Positions 63,162 to 64,000 of a stretch of 64,000 bases of DNA are shown in pieces. Source of the DNA: Halomonas sp. MCCC 1A13316 (GTDB lineage: Bacteria > Pseudomonadota > Gammaproteobacteria > Pseudomonadales > Halomonadaceae); assembly GCF_014931605.1 (NCBI RefSeq), contig NZ_CP053382.1:1116001-1180000 (forward strand). The letters are read 5' to 3'. Positions within the stretch are counted from its first letter, which is position 1, and each line of letters starts with the position of its first letter. Below the pieces are notes generated by a model that saw nothing but the letters and a program-made list of their open reading frames with translations, did not search any database and was not told the DNA's origin. A program made the translations under genes and the position numbers.

Positions 63162-64000
63162 ATGACCGTTTCCCTCGTGTGGTGGGCCATCGCAGGCTAT
63201 CTGGCGATCGCCATCGTCATTGCCTTTCTGTCGCGTCAGGGCAAGAGCCAGGACATGTCGGGCTACTTCCTCGGCAATCGGCAGATGAACGGCTTCGTCT
63301 CGGCGCTCAGCTACAGTGCGACCACCTACAGCGCCTTCATGATGGTGGGGCTGGCGGGGCTGACCTACGCCGGTGGCGTGGGGGCGCTGGGCTTCGAGAT
63401 CGTCTACTTTGCCGGGGTCTCGCTGGTGGCGGTGTTCGGGCCGCGCTTCTGGGCCGTGGGCAAGGCCTTCGGCTTCGTCACCCCCAGCGAGATGCTGGGC
63501 CGGCGCTACGACAGCCGGGCGGTGGCGATTGTGGTGGCGCTCTCCAACTGCCTGTTCCTGATTCCCTACGCGGCGGTGCAGCTTGCCGGCATCGGCTACC
63601 TGCTGCAGGGCACCACCCAGGGCGCGGTGCCCTTCACCGCCGGGGTGCTGCTGGCCACGGCGCTGGCGCTATTTTTCTCCTATATCGCCGGCATCCGTTC
63701 GGTGATGTGGACCGACTCGCTGCAGGCGATCATGATGATCGTGGCGTCCACGCTGGTGACCTTCCTGGTCATTCAGGGGCTAGGCGGCTTTCAGGTACTG
63801 TTCGATACGCTGGCGGCGGAGCGCCCCGAGATGCTGGTGGTGCCGGGGGAGGGGCTGTTCACCTTCACCACCTTCCTGGGCCTGACCATTCCGTGGTTCT
63901 TCTTCAGCCTTTCCAACCCTCAGGTCAGCCAGCGCCTGTTCATGCCGGCGTCGCTCTCGGCGATGCGCCAGATGCTGCTCGGCTTCCTGGTCTTCGGCTT
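63162..64000 (+). CDS. sodium:solute symporter (SSS family), 3' end outside the window
   Basis: This is the N-terminal 279 residues of a sodium-coupled transporter. Helices alternate with SSS landmarks: MSGYFLGNRQMNGFVSALSYSATTYSAFMMVGL (helix 1 region), FVTPSEMLGRRYDSRAV, and YIAGIRSVMWTDSLQAIMMI. The ATG lies one base after the small partner gene. Substrate cannot be told from this part; acetate, proline, pantothenate or sugars are all transported by relatives. Confidence 0.88.
   Translation, partial: MTVSLVWWAIAGYLAIAIVIAFLSRQGKSQDMSGYFLGNRQMNGFVSALSYSATTYSAFMMVGLAGLTYAGGVGALGFEIVYFAGVSLVAVFGPRFWAVGKAFGFVTPSEMLGRRYDSRAVAIVVALSNCLFLIPYAAVQLAGIGYLLQGTTQGAVPFTAGVLLATALALFFSYIAGIRSVMWTDSLQAIMMIVASTLVTFLVIQGLGGFQVLFDTLAAERPEMLVVPGEGLFTFTTFLGLTIPWFFFSLSNPQVSQRLFMPASLSAMRQMLLGFLVFG

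Noticed and set aside
1..64000. CRISPR array or phage gene cluster
   Set aside because: No regularly spaced repeats and no cas, capsid, terminase or integrase genes were seen in the window.

Overview
The window looks like chromosomal DNA of a Halomonas-type gammaproteobacterium (moderately halophilic, high GC). The signs are Pseudomonas-like arginine and carnitine catabolic genes, a phasin, a candidate Gac/Rsm small RNA, several tripartite tricarboxylate (TTT) transporters, and genes for quaternary-ammonium and trehalose-type osmolytes. The taxonomic call is an inference from gene content, not a search result.

Positions 1-6282 are visibly more AT-rich and form the end of a genomic island. 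They hold a BKACE (DUF849) enzyme, a TTT transporter (tctC-tctB-tctA), a decayed short-chain dehydrogenase joined to the tail of a thiamine-diphosphate enzyme, an intact short-chain dehydrogenase, and an IS66 right-end remnant. The island ends at a 45-nt copy of the 3' half of an elongator tRNA-Met, the expected footprint of tRNA-targeted integration.

Positions 6365-16546 are one long minus-strand operon: tmpA-tmpB-aruI-(OpuAC binding protein)-aruH-ABC transporter (ATPase, binding protein, two permeases)-aldehyde dehydrogenase. It joins the arginine transaminase pathway to an Fe/2-oxoglutarate oxygenase plus HD-domain oxygenase pair resembling the trimethylaminoethylphosphonate enzymes TmpA and TmpB. 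It is divergent from a GlxA/AraC regulator whose start overlaps a tandem 21-bp repeat. Positions 17779-23672 hold carnitine metabolism: cdhC-cdhA-cdhB, two GlxA/AraC regulators and a gamma-butyrobetaine-hydroxylase-like gene, giving a route from gamma-butyrobetaine through carnitine to glycine betaine.

Positions 23854-27808 carry an unknown protein, an M42 peptidase, a probable GacA-controlled RsmY/Z-type sRNA with GGA motifs in hairpin loops, a phasin and a ZIP transporter. Positions 28118-37938 hold two TTT transporters flanking a gamma-glutamyltransferase, a two-gene CHR transporter and a GntR regulator. Positions 38300-45306 hold a secreted nuclease, azlCD with an XRE-cupin regulator, and an overlapping ATP-grasp/CocE-hydrolase pair.

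Positions 45438-49155 hold a flavin oxidase, a nitrilase and a truncated second copy of the oxidase with its duplicated upstream region. The last part (49156-64000) is devoted to carbohydrates: a 2855-residue cyclic beta-1,2-glucan synthase, a zinc metallopeptidase, a GH65 phosphorylase, a beta-phosphoglucomutase/trehalose-6-phosphate phosphatase fusion, and a sodium/solute symporter cut by the window end.
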